Part shown: piece after piece, positions 52,051 through 60,918 of the stretch
Layout of the letters: every line of letters starts with the position of its first letter
Position numbering within the stretch: position 1 is the stretch's first letter
Source: JALCLA01 sp965653565
GTDB lineage: Bacteria > Pseudomonadota > Gammaproteobacteria > Xanthomonadales > Xanthomonadaceae
NCBI GenBank assembly: GCA_965653565.1
Contig: CBFHAI010000018.1
Span: 1 to 64,000, forward strand
Length of the DNA: 64,000 bases
Direction of reading: 5' to 3'
The notes under the pieces: generated by a model
Databases searched by the model: none
What the model saw: only the letters and a program-made list of their open reading frames with translations
Told to the model about the DNA's origin: nothing
Translations under genes and position numbers: made by a program

Positions 52051-52551
52051 CTCGTCCCCGTGCTGGCCAAGCTGGCCGGCCAATCTTGTAATTGATGGTC
52101 GCCAAGGCGCGCGGTTTTCTGGACGCGCGACGTGGCTTGCGCGAAATAGGCGGCAAATTCCCAAATGCGGAACGTGCTGAGCAGACCTCCTTCCGTCGGC
52201 AACACCCCTGCACCGACAACCTGCTCGACGACGATGTACGGAGAACCGCGCGCAAGCGGACAGCATCGTCTTGCACAAGCAAATGTGGCTCTTTCGGTTG
52301 CGTCCCGCCGTCTGCAGGTAGGGCCCTGCGAGGGACTATTGGTTGATGCAGGTGGGGTCCGGCGATCTCGGCACCGCTGCGCGACGAGCCTGAACTGGAC
52401 TGGATTGCGGGACGCGGTTTGTTCGCCGCTCCACAGAGCACTCCCGCTCACAGACCCATCAGAGTGTGCCCCGTCCATGCCGAGTTCACGAGTACGATCA
52501 ATGCGATTCCTCTCTCAGCAGCGTCGCTGTTCTTGTCCAAGGAATCAGACG
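52051..52551. other. Divergent intergenic region, no supported gene
   Basis: 501 bp between the metzincin and IPTL-like member 5, which diverge. Several frames are open on both strands but none has a signal peptide, family motif or GC3-like codon pattern. On the minus strand a stretch reading IWEFAAYFAQATSRVQK looks protein-like and might be decayed coding sequence. The two promoters must lie here. Confidence 0.4.
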
Positions 52552-53055
52552 ATGTTTCAGGTCATTCGAGTGGCCGCAACGTTCCTCCTGCTGATGGGCC
52601 TTGCACTGCAAGACGCCTCGGCGCAACACAACTTGCGAACGCACCCAGCCACACCCACCGCCGGCCAATCGTTCCAGGTGCAGTTCGAGGACAATCAATG
52701 CCTGACGTTTCTAGTCGAACCACCCGGTGCATCGCCCACCGTCCAGTTAAGCGGCAACACGCTTCGGGTCACCGTCGATATCGTGCAGTATCCGGACTGC
52801 ATGCTGAGCCCGGGGCCGTTCACCACTTTCGCAGTCTCAGTTCCTGGGCTGTCCACGGGTTCCTATCAGCTCGAGCTGATCGGACGGGCCTTTCAGTCAC
52901 CGAACAACTTCGGCTTGCTGCAGACGGTGCCGATAACCATTGTCGCCCCGCTCGCACCAGCAACCATCCCGGCGACAGACTCCCTCGCCGTCTTGATTCT
53001 CGCGGTGTCCATCGCAATCTCTGCGTTGGCGGTTGGCGAGCGACTGCGAGATTGA
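52552..53055 (+). CDS. IPTL-CTERM-like secreted protein, member 5
   Basis: Exported protein of 167 aa, ATG 52552 after AAGGA. Signal peptide to about 24, then AQHNLRTHPATPTAGQSFQV, FEDNQCLTFLVEPPGASPT, YPDCML, VPGLSTGSYQLELIGRAFQS and PNNFGLLQTV. The tail is IPATDSLAV, hydrophobic helix and GERLRD. It is clearly paralogous to members 1-3 but on the other strand, separated from them by member 4 and the metzincin. Confidence 0.84.
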   Translation: MFQVIRVAATFLLLMGLALQDASAQHNLRTHPATPTAGQSFQVQFEDNQCLTFLVEPPGASPTVQLSGNTLRVTVDIVQYPDCMLSPGPFTTFAVSVPGLSTGSYQLELIGRAFQSPNNFGLLQTVPITIVAPLAPATIPATDSLAVLILAVSIAISALAVGERLRD

Positions 53056-53462
53056 AGGATAACGATCGACGTATATAGACGGCGGGTACCTGGATTGCTT
53101 CAGGGCGGCGCGACGAGAAAACGCCGCGCATGGGCATGCGTTGAGAATGGTTTCGACACTGATCGAGCAAGCGGCTGGGCCCGGCCATAGCCTCCGCGGC
53201 GGCAGTCCAGCCCTTCCGCATGCACCGGCCTTCTGGGACGCACGGCCAACCCGCACAACACGGCAATCGCATGGCCCAACAACCGGCACGCGGCGCGGAG
53301 AACTGCGCAGCCGTTCGTAGACTCGTCCAAATACCCCCTTCGGAAATCGCGCCTTAACGACGATCTCCTATGCGGCCTTGCACGCAGAGCCAAGTTGCGG
53401 GCGCGCCCACTATTGTCCGTATTGATTTGTCCCCGGCCACCGCCCTCATCAGGAGGACAGTC
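53056..53462. other. Intergenic region, no gene seen
   Basis: 407 bp between IPTL-like member 5 and the DUF2935 gene. No frame with family features. A short AT-richer stretch (TTGTCCGTATTGATTTGTCC, 53413-53432) may belong to the promoter of the downstream gene. Confidence 0.4.
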
Positions 53463-54353
53463 ATGCACCCGCTCCCCACCGCGTCCCAAACGGCTTTTCT
53501 GCGCCGCCGCCAATTGCTGCAGTTCGCCAGCGTCGGCATTGCGGGAACCTTATTGCTGAGCCATGCGCCACTCGTGTTCGCTCAGGACGCGACATTCCCC
53601 GGCGTGAAGGCCGAGCCGGGTGGCCATAAGCCGACCTACCTGCCGACCAGCGATGATCCCGTCGCGCATTCGATCGCCGAGAACCTGTTCTGGAACGAGC
53701 AGCTGCTCGAACATACGGCGTTCTTCACAATGCTGATGCCGGGCCCCGAACTGGCAGGCTTGCGCGCCGAGGTCGACAAGTTCAAGACGGTTTTCACCCA
53801 GCGTCTGGCCGCCACGAAATCCGCCCGTCTCGACAAAGGATCGCTCGCGGCGTTCAACCAGACATCCATCGACGAGGCGCGCCGCTTCGCCGACTTCAAG
53901 CGCGCACAAAGCGATGCTCACGCGGCGGGCAAGGTCCGCAGCCTGGTGTGGCCGACCTTCTTCGATCACACCGCGATGGAAGCCGACTATTTCGCCACCC
54001 GCCTCGGCGCGCTCTCCGGCGGGAATGTCGAACTCGATCGCGATGAAGCCGTGAAATTCTGGTCGACGATCATGGGCGAACACGCCGACTTCGTCGCTCA
54101 CCTGCTCGACCCGCGCGAACGCGACCTGATAAAGCAGGCGATGGACACGAGCGACGCCTTCGGAAAAATCAACAAGGAACCGGCGAACGCGAAGAAAGCG
54201 CTCGACGCAACCGAGCAGATCATCGATTTCAAGGTCGCCGCGGAGAAAGGCATCGACGCCGGCAAGATCCGCAGCATCATCCACCCGACCCTCGCCGATC
54301 ACGTCCGCCGCGAAGCGCTGAAAGCCGCCGACGAATTGCGCCGCGTGGCGTAA
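53463..54353 (+). CDS. Exported DUF2935-like helical protein, possible Tat substrate
   Basis: Protein of 296 aa, ATG 53463 after AGGAGGAC. The N-terminus RRRQLLQFASVGIAGTLLLS has a twin-arginine look (RRRQLLQF), followed by APLVFAQD. The mature part has two related helical halves: SIAENLFWNEQLLEHTAFFTML and DEAVKFWSTIMGEHADFVAHLL in parts, each with E-H or H-A-x-F pairs, and HPTLADHVRREA at the end. DUF2935 proteins are ferritin-like helical bundles and often metal-binding. Function unknown. Confidence 0.82.
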   Translation: MHPLPTASQTAFLRRRQLLQFASVGIAGTLLLSHAPLVFAQDATFPGVKAEPGGHKPTYLPTSDDPVAHSIAENLFWNEQLLEHTAFFTMLMPGPELAGLRAEVDKFKTVFTQRLAATKSARLDKGSLAAFNQTSIDEARRFADFKRAQSDAHAAGKVRSLVWPTFFDHTAMEADYFATRLGALSGGNVELDRDEAVKFWSTIMGEHADFVAHLLDPRERDLIKQAMDTSDAFGKINKEPANAKKALDATEQIIDFKVAAEKGIDAGKIRSIIHPTLADHVRREALKAADELRRVA

Positions 54354-54451
54354 ACCGCTGCTGCGACGCGACATCGGTAAAGTGGCAACATATCGAGCGG
54401 CGCATGCGCGGGGACACGCATGCGCCACTCGTCGTCTAAAGGCACGCGCAG

Positions 54452-56113
54452 CTAGTCAACGGTTTTCGGCCTGTCTGAAATTCCCGCAGCCAAGCAACAC
54501 CCACAAACCGACATGACCCCCGGCTCCGTCGTCGTCCACTGCCCATTCCATTGCAGCTGCACGCCGGTGCAGGTTTTCGGGCAGGCGGTGGCGGCTTGGC
54601 CGTTGTTCCAGATCGGGCCGGCTTTTATGTCGGTGCAGGTTTTGGTGGCGAGTTTGAGCAGGAAGCTGAAGTCGGCGGTGTAGGTTTTCGGGTGTTTCGG
54701 GTCGGGGCCTTTGTATGCCAGTGAGGCGCCTGTGTGGCAGCCGACGCAGTTGCCGAATTGGGGGTCGGTCTGGATGTAGGTTTCCATGGTGATGTTGCCC
54801 ATGAACGAGGGCACTGAGCCGTTGGCCAGGGTGGTGCCGTCGGGTTCTACTTTGCCGCCCCAGTTTGTGCCGATGAGGTAGTAGTTCTGGAACACGGAAC
54901 CGAGCGCCTGCAGTTGTGCGCGCCAGGCGGTGTTGAGTTGTTGCGTGAGGCCGTAGACCTGCCAGCAATGCGTCGCCTGGGTGCCGCATTGCGCGTTGCC
55001 TTGCTGCGTCGTGTAGTTGCCGGCGTAGGGCGCGGTGCGTTGCCACACGTAATCTTTCTGGCCGGATTTGAGCTGCGGCGGCACGTTCGGGCCGGCGGCG
55101 GTGCACGCCGCATTCCAGTAACTGTAGGTGCCGCTTTCGCCCGCTGCAGCGGGGCAGACGTTGTTGCCGAGTTGTTTGTAGCAATAGGCTGGATCGGTGG
55201 CGTCGCAGGCGTTTTCGGCGGTGGGCGCGTTGCTTTGATGTTCGAACGAGGCCCAGATGAATTGCGGCAGCAGGTTGCCGAACTTGCCGTTGTTCTGGAT
55301 CAGGTGCAGGCCCACGAGGCCGAGCGTCACTTCCTGGCATAGCGGTTTGCCGTCGCTCACGTAGGCGCCTTCCACGTCGAGCAGCGCGCGCTGGCTGAAG
55401 TAGCTGGTTTTTTCGCTGTCGCCGATGATGCGCCACGCCGCCTTCACTTCGATGGCGCCGGGCGCGCCGTTGGCTTTCGTCATGTCGCCGATCGGCAGCG
55501 AAACGGTGTTGCCGGCGTTGGCGAAAACCTGCTGGCCGGCGAGGCTGTCGAGACCATTGGTGAGGATGTAGTTTTTCTCGACATCGTTGAGCCGGCGCTC
55601 GAACAAGGTCCAGTTGCCGTTGACGTCGATCAGCGGTTGTTTGGTGGCTTGCAGGAATTCTTCGTCGTTCGATTGCGCATCGGCTTTGGCGATGAGGTCG
55701 AAGCGCGGCAGGTTCTTCGGGTTGTCGCAACTCGCGACGGCGCCACCGAAAACATCTTCGGGATGCGACCACGTTTGCCATATCGCGGGCCCGTTGCCGC
55801 TGAGCCCCGATTTCGGATCGCTGCCGCCACTGGCCTGCCAGTTGAGCGCGACGAACATCTGCCAGGCCATGTTGTCGAACGGCGATTGCACGTCTTCCTC
55901 GAAGGACGTGACTTTGTTGCTCAGGCCTTCGTAGCCGACGCCTTTGCCGACGATGGCCGGATCGGGCCCGAGGAACGATGGCAGCACATTGCATAGCGTC
56001 TTCTGCGTGTTGTCCGCGCAGTAGACCGGTTGCGGTATGTAGGCAGCCGCCGGATCGGCGGCGTGGGCGGACGTGGTGAGAGCGGCGGTAACCAGAGCGG
56101 CGTACAAGCGCAT
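54452..56113 (-). CDS. Secreted monoheme protein fused to an MVL-type lectin domain
   Basis: Exported protein of 553 aa with a signal peptide to about 18. A large domain (about 25-450) has SPFDNMAWQMFVALNWQA, ALLDVEGAYV, TLGLVGLHLIQ and FIWASFEHQSNAP, seen in a family of cytochrome-like secreted proteins. A single heme site CVGCH is at 456-460. Near the C-terminus (about 512-540) CTGVQLQWNGQWTTTEPG and MSVCGCC match the mannan-binding lectin (MVL) repeat. So one polypeptide would carry heme and a glycan-binding module. Role unknown; redox or surface binding are guesses. Confidence 0.85.
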   Translation of the reverse strand: MRLYAALVTAALTTSAHAADPAAAYIPQPVYCADNTQKTLCNVLPSFLGPDPAIVGKGVGYEGLSNKVTSFEEDVQSPFDNMAWQMFVALNWQASGGSDPKSGLSGNGPAIWQTWSHPEDVFGGAVASCDNPKNLPRFDLIAKADAQSNDEEFLQATKQPLIDVNGNWTLFERRLNDVEKNYILTNGLDSLAGQQVFANAGNTVSLPIGDMTKANGAPGAIEVKAAWRIIGDSEKTSYFSQRALLDVEGAYVSDGKPLCQEVTLGLVGLHLIQNNGKFGNLLPQFIWASFEHQSNAPTAENACDATDPAYCYKQLGNNVCPAAAGESGTYSYWNAACTAAGPNVPPQLKSGQKDYVWQRTAPYAGNYTTQQGNAQCGTQATHCWQVYGLTQQLNTAWRAQLQALGSVFQNYYLIGTNWGGKVEPDGTTLANGSVPSFMGNITMETYIQTDPQFGNCVGCHTGASLAYKGPDPKHPKTYTADFSFLLKLATKTCTDIKAGPIWNNGQAATACPKTCTGVQLQWNGQWTTTEPGVMSVCGCCLAAGISDRPKTVD

Positions 56114-56329
56114 GACAATCCCCCGATTGCGTGGCGGTGTGGCTTGTATACGCCGCCGCCGTGCTCGGCGGTAGGTGACAAATTCCTAGATCGCACAACG
56201 GCCGGCGCTCTGCACGCGTCGGAACTGACCATCGGGGGACAGGGAGCGGCGAAACCGATGTGCGTCGCCGTGCACCCGAATTTTCCGCGGGCCGTGCCGA
56301 ACCGCGGTGCGGAGCTATGTCGTCCAGGG

Positions 56330-57205
56330 CTAGTCAGCGATCCAGACGCGCTCGTCGTCTTGCGCTTCCAGTTGCCCGGGTGATCTCGACAACCGCGCAC
56401 CCGCACCGATCCAATGATTGTCATCGCCATCGATCGCCTTGAACGTCACGACGAAAGCGCCATACGACAACTCGCGCGGCAATTCGTAAGCTTGCGTCAA
56501 TCGATACTCCAGCCGCGCCGCGCGCGGACCGACGACGCCGCCGACAAGACGATATCCCGCTGGCGCAGACAGCCATTCGTAGAATTTTCGTTCGCGCTCG
56601 AACTCTCGTCGATAGGACTCGACCACAGGTGCTTCGAGCCGGCCGTCGCGATACAGGCGCTGATAGCAGGCCGCATCGTCGCAGGCGAGAACCGCGAGCC
56701 GCCAGATTTCCCAATCGGCGGCCAGACGGCGCATCAGTTCTTCATCGGTAGGCAATCCGAGCGCCTCGAAATCCCTCTGTTTGAAACCCAGCGCGTGGAG
56801 CCGTTCGTCCCCGCGCTGGATCGGGCCCGACCCGCTGCACAAGTCGTCGAAGAGGGCTGCGTTGGTGAATGGGCTTGCAAATACCAACAGCGCCGGGCGC
56901 TGGTCGGGAGCAATATCTCCGGCCGGTCCGCCCAGGGAACTGTAGGCCCCCAGCTCGATCTTCACCGGACCGCTGACGTTGCCTTTCAAGACGCGCCGGA
57001 CAGCAAGCGTCGCCGTACCCTGCGGCCCAAAAAATGAATTCTCGTCCTCACGATAGTCGCGGCGGATGACCTCGCCCACGAAAACCAGGCTCGCCGAGGC
57101 AAACTGCTCTTGCGTGCTGCGGGGCATGCACTGCATGGCGTGGGCCGAAGGCAGCCACGCAACCAGGAGGATAGTCAGCCCGGCAAGCATCGGGATGCCT
57201 CGCAT
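56330..57205 (-). CDS. Secreted protein with netrin/TIMP-like N-terminal features
   Basis: Exported protein of 291 aa. I start at 57205 (MRGIPMLAGLTILLVAWLPS), which gives a signal peptide ending SAHA; the longer frame has no support. The mature start C-x-P-R-S-T-Q-E-Q-F-A-S-A-S-L-VF-x-GEV resembles NTR/TIMP-like domains, with LAVRRVLKG and LVFAS strands after it and a C-S-G-S-G-P block near 125. The C-terminal part (about 160-290) is charged and helical and unknown to me. Possibly co-transcribed with the PilQ-like gene upstream. Confidence 0.72.
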   Translation of the reverse strand: MRGIPMLAGLTILLVAWLPSAHAMQCMPRSTQEQFASASLVFVGEVIRRDYREDENSFFGPQGTATLAVRRVLKGNVSGPVKIELGAYSSLGGPAGDIAPDQRPALLVFASPFTNAALFDDLCSGSGPIQRGDERLHALGFKQRDFEALGLPTDEELMRRLAADWEIWRLAVLACDDAACYQRLYRDGRLEAPVVESYRREFERERKFYEWLSAPAGYRLVGGVVGPRAARLEYRLTQAYELPRELSYGAFVVTFKAIDGDDNHWIGAGARLSRSPGQLEAQDDERVWIAD

Positions 57206-57379
57206 GCCACCGACGTCGAAGCGGGCCTTTGCATGGCGTTGTGGTGCCGGGCACCGCAATTCCATCCACATCGAGCAGCTCAATATCGTTCCGAACATCA
57301 CGAACACCTCGCTAAGCAATTCGGCTGACGCGACACGGTCAAGCCATCGGGTGTAACGCACCAGCCGGACGATGCGGGG

Positions 57380-58327
57380 TTATTCGGCTTCCCGGTCGAG
57401 CAACGCGACCAGCGCGAAAATTTCTTTGATCTTGTCCACCGTATCGTTGATCAACAAGGTATTGGTGCGTTCGTCGTACGTCACGCTGCCACGTGGTGAA
57501 AGCCATCGTGAGCGGAGCTCCCGACCCTGCTTGCCGAGGCTTCCGAGGGCATCGGACTGCTCGGAGGCACCCATGATCAAAGCGGCGATCTCGTGCGCGT
57601 CCGCGTGCTTTACCTGGAAGTAGTCCGTCACCAACGCGGCTGCTTCGCCAGGATTCGCGAGGCAGCCGCAATAGCCTCGGCACTCAACCGCGGCCATCTC
57701 GGCCGCCGGCGCGACCCAGATCACGTCGCCATGGCGTCGCTGGCCAAGCTCCCTTGTCTCGAGCACGACTTCCAGCGCGCGAGTCCACGGCACGTTGACG
57801 AGTCGTAGCGACATGGTCCCCTGCACTGAGTCGTTGGCCACCAAATTGACATTGGCAACTTCCGCGATTCGTTGCAGCACTGAGCGAACGGGGGCGTCTG
57901 TGAAATTCAGGGTCAGGCGCGCGACATTGCTGTCCGACTTGACAGCTCTGGCGATCGGAAAATCGGTCCTGAGTGTGGGCAGTCCGATCACCGCTATCCG
58001 CGGAGCGATATCGATGACATCGAGCCGATAGTTCCGGCCGGGCGACAAAACGGGATGCGCGAAATCCGCGATGAAGCGACCGGGTGGCTTGCGTCGCCCG
58101 ATTTCGGCCTGGTCACCGAGCGTGATGAACACACGAGCTTCGCCATCCATATGACGAAATTCCACAGCTTCCGGAGGCCCCGACACCATTGGCGCAGGCG
58201 GCTCGTCGAGCGCGAACGCGCTGGCCCCAACTGCAGGAAACTGCGCGCCAAACGCGCCACTCGAAATGGCCACGGCCACGAGCCCAAGCATATGCCGAAT
58301 GGCTTTGCTGGGCAGGTGGCGAACCAT
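57380..58327 (-). CDS. PilQ-like protein (AMIN, STN and N1 domains) lacking the secretin pore
   Basis: Exported protein of 315 aa (ATG 58327; 58291 possible). After the signal peptide an AMIN-like domain (VEFRHMDGEARVFITLGD ... RFIADFAHP). Then an STN/N0 domain (LTLNFTDAPVRSVLQRIAEV, NVNLVANDSVQGTMSLRL, ALEVVLETRELGQ, IWVAP) and an N1 domain (VTDYFQVKHADAHEIAALI ... WLSPRGSVTYDERTNTL, LLINDTVDKIKEIFALVALLD). In PilQ the secretin barrel follows here; this protein stops. It is a truncated PilQ paralogue or a free-standing N-domain protein. Confidence 0.85.
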   Translation of the reverse strand: MVRHLPSKAIRHMLGLVAVAISSGAFGAQFPAVGASAFALDEPPAPMVSGPPEAVEFRHMDGEARVFITLGDQAEIGRRKPPGRFIADFAHPVLSPGRNYRLDVIDIAPRIAVIGLPTLRTDFPIARAVKSDSNVARLTLNFTDAPVRSVLQRIAEVANVNLVANDSVQGTMSLRLVNVPWTRALEVVLETRELGQRRHGDVIWVAPAAEMAAVECRGYCGCLANPGEAAALVTDYFQVKHADAHEIAALIMGASEQSDALGSLGKQGRELRSRWLSPRGSVTYDERTNTLLINDTVDKIKEIFALVALLDREAE

Positions 58328-58440
58328 CACGGCATCGGCCGCCTGGCATGCTGCAACGCTTTTGTCATTTGCTCCCACTGGCTGCTCTCGCGCACCGTAT
58401 CGCTTACAGATAGAGAACTACGCACCCCCGGCGCGCGGCT

Positions 58441-58767
58441 TCAGTCTAGATAGGCGTACCTCAGGCTCGTGACATGGCTCGTCGCATCGATTGAACATAT
58501 GTGCCGCGAGAAAGGAGTGAATCCCGTGAAGGTCACGGGCAGCCATCGCCCCCCTTCCCGAACATCACTCCATCGCGTCATCCGATCGTCCGCCCCCATC
58601 GATCTGGCCTGCTCCAGCAGTGCATCGGCGTTCTGTCCTACTTGCACCGACCGGCAAAACTCGAGCGCAAGATTCTTCGCCCGGTGCTCCACATGGCCCA
58701 CGTAGGCACCAAATGCCGTCACGCTGATCAGAGCTGCACCAGCGATTCGAACTATCGATTTGAGCAT
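58441..58767 (-). CDS. Small membrane-anchored protein, unknown
   Basis: Protein of 108 aa (ATG 58767; 58776 possible). One N-terminal helix (about 5-25, IVRIAGAALISVTAFGAYVG), then a periplasmic part with FCRSVQVGQNADALLEQARSMG, WLPVTFTGFTPFSRHICSID and two cysteines. It precedes the PilQ-like gene by 113 bp on the same strand. I do not recognise it. Confidence 0.65.
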   Translation of the reverse strand: MLKSIVRIAGAALISVTAFGAYVGHVEHRAKNLALEFCRSVQVGQNADALLEQARSMGADDRMTRWSDVREGGRWLPVTFTGFTPFSRHICSIDATSHVTSLRYAYLD

Positions 58768-59135
58768 GAGGCCCACCTTAGACGCGGCGCTTTTGTCCAG
58801 GAATACGGAATTCTCGGCGCCGCGTTCGTGCGGCGATGTGATGCCCGTTGCAGTGGCTGTCGGCCCCGGTGCAGAAGCGCAGTATCCGGTAACCGGCCTG
58901 CATCCGCGGCTCGCACGAAAAAGATCGATCGATCGCCCTGCCGCGCCTGGTTTCTCGTGCCGAATATGCGAGCCTACTCAAGTTCGAGGATGGCTGGCGG
59001 TGAGCAAGACCTACGTCGCGATATCCGCGGAGTGGCGAAGCGATATCCGCGAAGCCGACGACGACGTTGTCGCCGGTTTCCGCAACTGCGATCGTCGATC
59101 CGACGATCGCTTCATTAGCGCACGGGCAATGAAAC
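58768..59135. other. Intergenic region, no gene seen
   Basis: 368 bp upstream of the small membrane protein and downstream of the collagen-like gene. A 12-bp direct repeat GCGATATCCGCG occurs at about 59017-59028 and 59040-59051. No frame has coding features I trust. Confidence 0.4.
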
Positions 59136-60590
59136 TCAGCGCTCGAACGTCACCGATATCGCCGAAGGACTGCCACCGATCGAGTAACCCGTGACGGCCG
59201 GATTGTTGGCGCTGTACGGATACACGGGTTCGTTCGGCACCGAGAACGTCACGCAGGTGTTGCCGGCATTGATGTCGCGATAGCTGACGGTGTTCTGCGT
59301 AGTGAGCGACGCGGCGTGGTCGACGTAGTACACCGACGAACCATTGCGGAAGATGCGGCCCGGCGCGCTTTGCGCGGCGGCGATGGTGGGATCGTGCGAT
59401 GCACCGCTGCTGCCTGTGCAGCCGGCGCCGGTGTAGGAAATCCACTGCGCACGCATCGCGCCGTTGGCGATGGTGACGTTGTAGTTCTGCGCGGTGAGGA
59501 ACACGGCCTGCGAAAAGTTGCCGTCGATCATGGCGAAGTTGATAGACGGCGCGGCGATGCTGGTGCCGTTGATGCGCACCGTGAGGGTCGGCTGCGGGGT
59601 GACGCAGCTCCACGTGGCGCCGTTGTATTGCAGCACGTTGCCGGCCACGCAGCCGGTGCGCAGCACGCTCAATGTGGTGCCGCCGGTAACTTCGAGGCCG
59701 GTGCCGATGGTGTAGTTGGTACCGGTGGCGCCCGTGGCACCGGTCGCGCCGGTTGCCCCGGTCGCGCCCGTCGGGCCGGGCACGACACTCGCATCGCCGG
59801 TGGGCCCGGTCGCGCCGGTCGGTCCGACGGCACCTGCGGGACCCGTGGGGCCCGTCGCGCCAGTCGGCCCGGCTACGGTGCTCGCCGCACCGGTGGCACC
59901 CGTCGGGCCGGTCGGGCCTGCAACGAAACTGTCTGCGCCGGTCGCGCCGGTCGATCCTGTTGCGCCGGTCGCGCCTGTGGGCCCGGCGACGATGCTGTCT
60001 GCACCGGTCGCACCCGTGGCGCCGCTCGGTCCGACAGGGCCGATTGGCCCGATCGGACCGGGCACCGTGCTGTCCGCGCCGGGCGCACCGGTGGCGCCAG
60101 TTGCGCCCGTCGCACCGGCCGGTCCGATCGGACCAGGAATCGTGCTCGCATCACCGGTGGCGCCCGTAGCGCCGACGGGGCCGGCGGGACCGATCGGCCC
60201 AGCCACGATGCTGTCGGCGCCGGTCGCACCGGTCGCACCGGTCGCACCGGTCGCACCTGCGACGCCCGCGGGACCTGTCGCACCGGTGGGCCCGGTGGCA
60301 CCCGTCGCACCGGTGATGGCACCGGCGGCGCACGGTCCGAGCGCGCCGGTGACGGCGCTGAAGCACAACATCGAGGCTTGCGCGGTAGCCGTCGGCACAC
60401 CGGGAATCGTGATCATGCCGAGCGCATCGATGCGCAACCGATCCACGCTGTCGCCCGCATCGCGCACCACGAAACCACCGCCCGCCGGCGGCACCACGGT
60501 GACATTCTGCGCGGCGCCTTCGCCCGCGCCGAGGGCCGCGACGATGGCGACAGCGAGCGCGCAACGCGACGCGTTGGAAATCACGATCAT
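59136..60590 (-). CDS. Secreted collagen-like (Gly-X-Y) protein
   Basis: Exported protein of 484 aa, ATG 60590 with AGGGGAA upstream. Signal peptide to about 28. An N-terminal globular piece (about 29-92) has NVTVVPPAGGGFVVRD and DALGMITIPGVPTA. A collagen-like region at about 94-292 is dominated by GAT and GPT triplets. Seven regularly placed 4-residue breaks (SIVA, STIP, STVP and similar) interrupt the triplets. The C-terminal domain (about 300-484) is beta-rich. Such proteins make trimeric stalks on the surface. Repeats and breaks are near-identical, so length variation between strains is likely. Confidence 0.92.
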   Translation of the reverse strand: MIVISNASRCALAVAIVAALGAGEGAAQNVTVVPPAGGGFVVRDAGDSVDRLRIDALGMITIPGVPTATAQASMLCFSAVTGALGPCAAGAITGATGATGPTGATGPAGVAGATGATGATGATGADSIVAGPIGPAGPVGATGATGDASTIPGPIGPAGATGATGATGAPGADSTVPGPIGPIGPVGPSGATGATGADSIVAGPTGATGATGSTGATGADSFVAGPTGPTGATGAASTVAGPTGATGPTGPAGAVGPTGATGPTGDASVVPGPTGATGATGATGATGATGTNYTIGTGLEVTGGTTLSVLRTGCVAGNVLQYNGATWSCVTPQPTLTVRINGTSIAAPSINFAMIDGNFSQAVFLTAQNYNVTIANGAMRAQWISYTGAGCTGSSGASHDPTIAAAQSAPGRIFRNGSSVYYVDHAASLTTQNTVSYRDINAGNTCVTFSVPNEPVYPYSANNPAVTGYSIGGSPSAISVTFER

Positions 60591-60918
60591 GATGCGGTTC
60601 CCCTGGATTGGACGGGCGACGTGCAAGGCGTCACGAAAAGGCGGACGCTGCAGAAATCATCATCCCCGTTCGGCATCCGGCCCCCTGCCGTGTGCTCCGG
60701 GCGACCTTAGCACGCTGGCGCAGTTCTATATGTGACCTTTGATTTCGTCCTGTCGCGAATGCCGGTAGCGGTGATGCCGACTCCCGGCGGCCCTGGCGAG
60801 GCCGCCTCGTCATCGCATTGCATCACTGCCGAACGCAGACGTTGCCAAATTCTTTCGCGCCCCTGTGCACGTCATCGAATTCGTCGCTTGGTTCGGAATT
60901 CGCGTGCATGCGCCCTCG
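60591..60918. promoter_or_regulatory. Upstream region of the collagen-like gene
   Basis: 328 bp between the collagen-like start and the end of the beta-helix gene. On the minus strand an AT-rich stretch CACATATAGAAC near 60724-60735 could be part of the promoter. No gene is supported here. Confidence 0.35.

Noticed and set aside
52051..52478. Upstream minus-strand extension of the metzincin or a separate gene
   Set aside because: The signal peptide starts at 52050/52044; upstream frames lack recognizable features, though decayed coding sequence cannot be excluded.
59716..60735. Long plus-strand frame reading VAPVAPVAP opposite the collagen-like gene
   Set aside because: It is the antisense of the Gly-Ala-Thr repeats; no signal, ribosome site or family match, whereas the minus strand has a full secreted protein.
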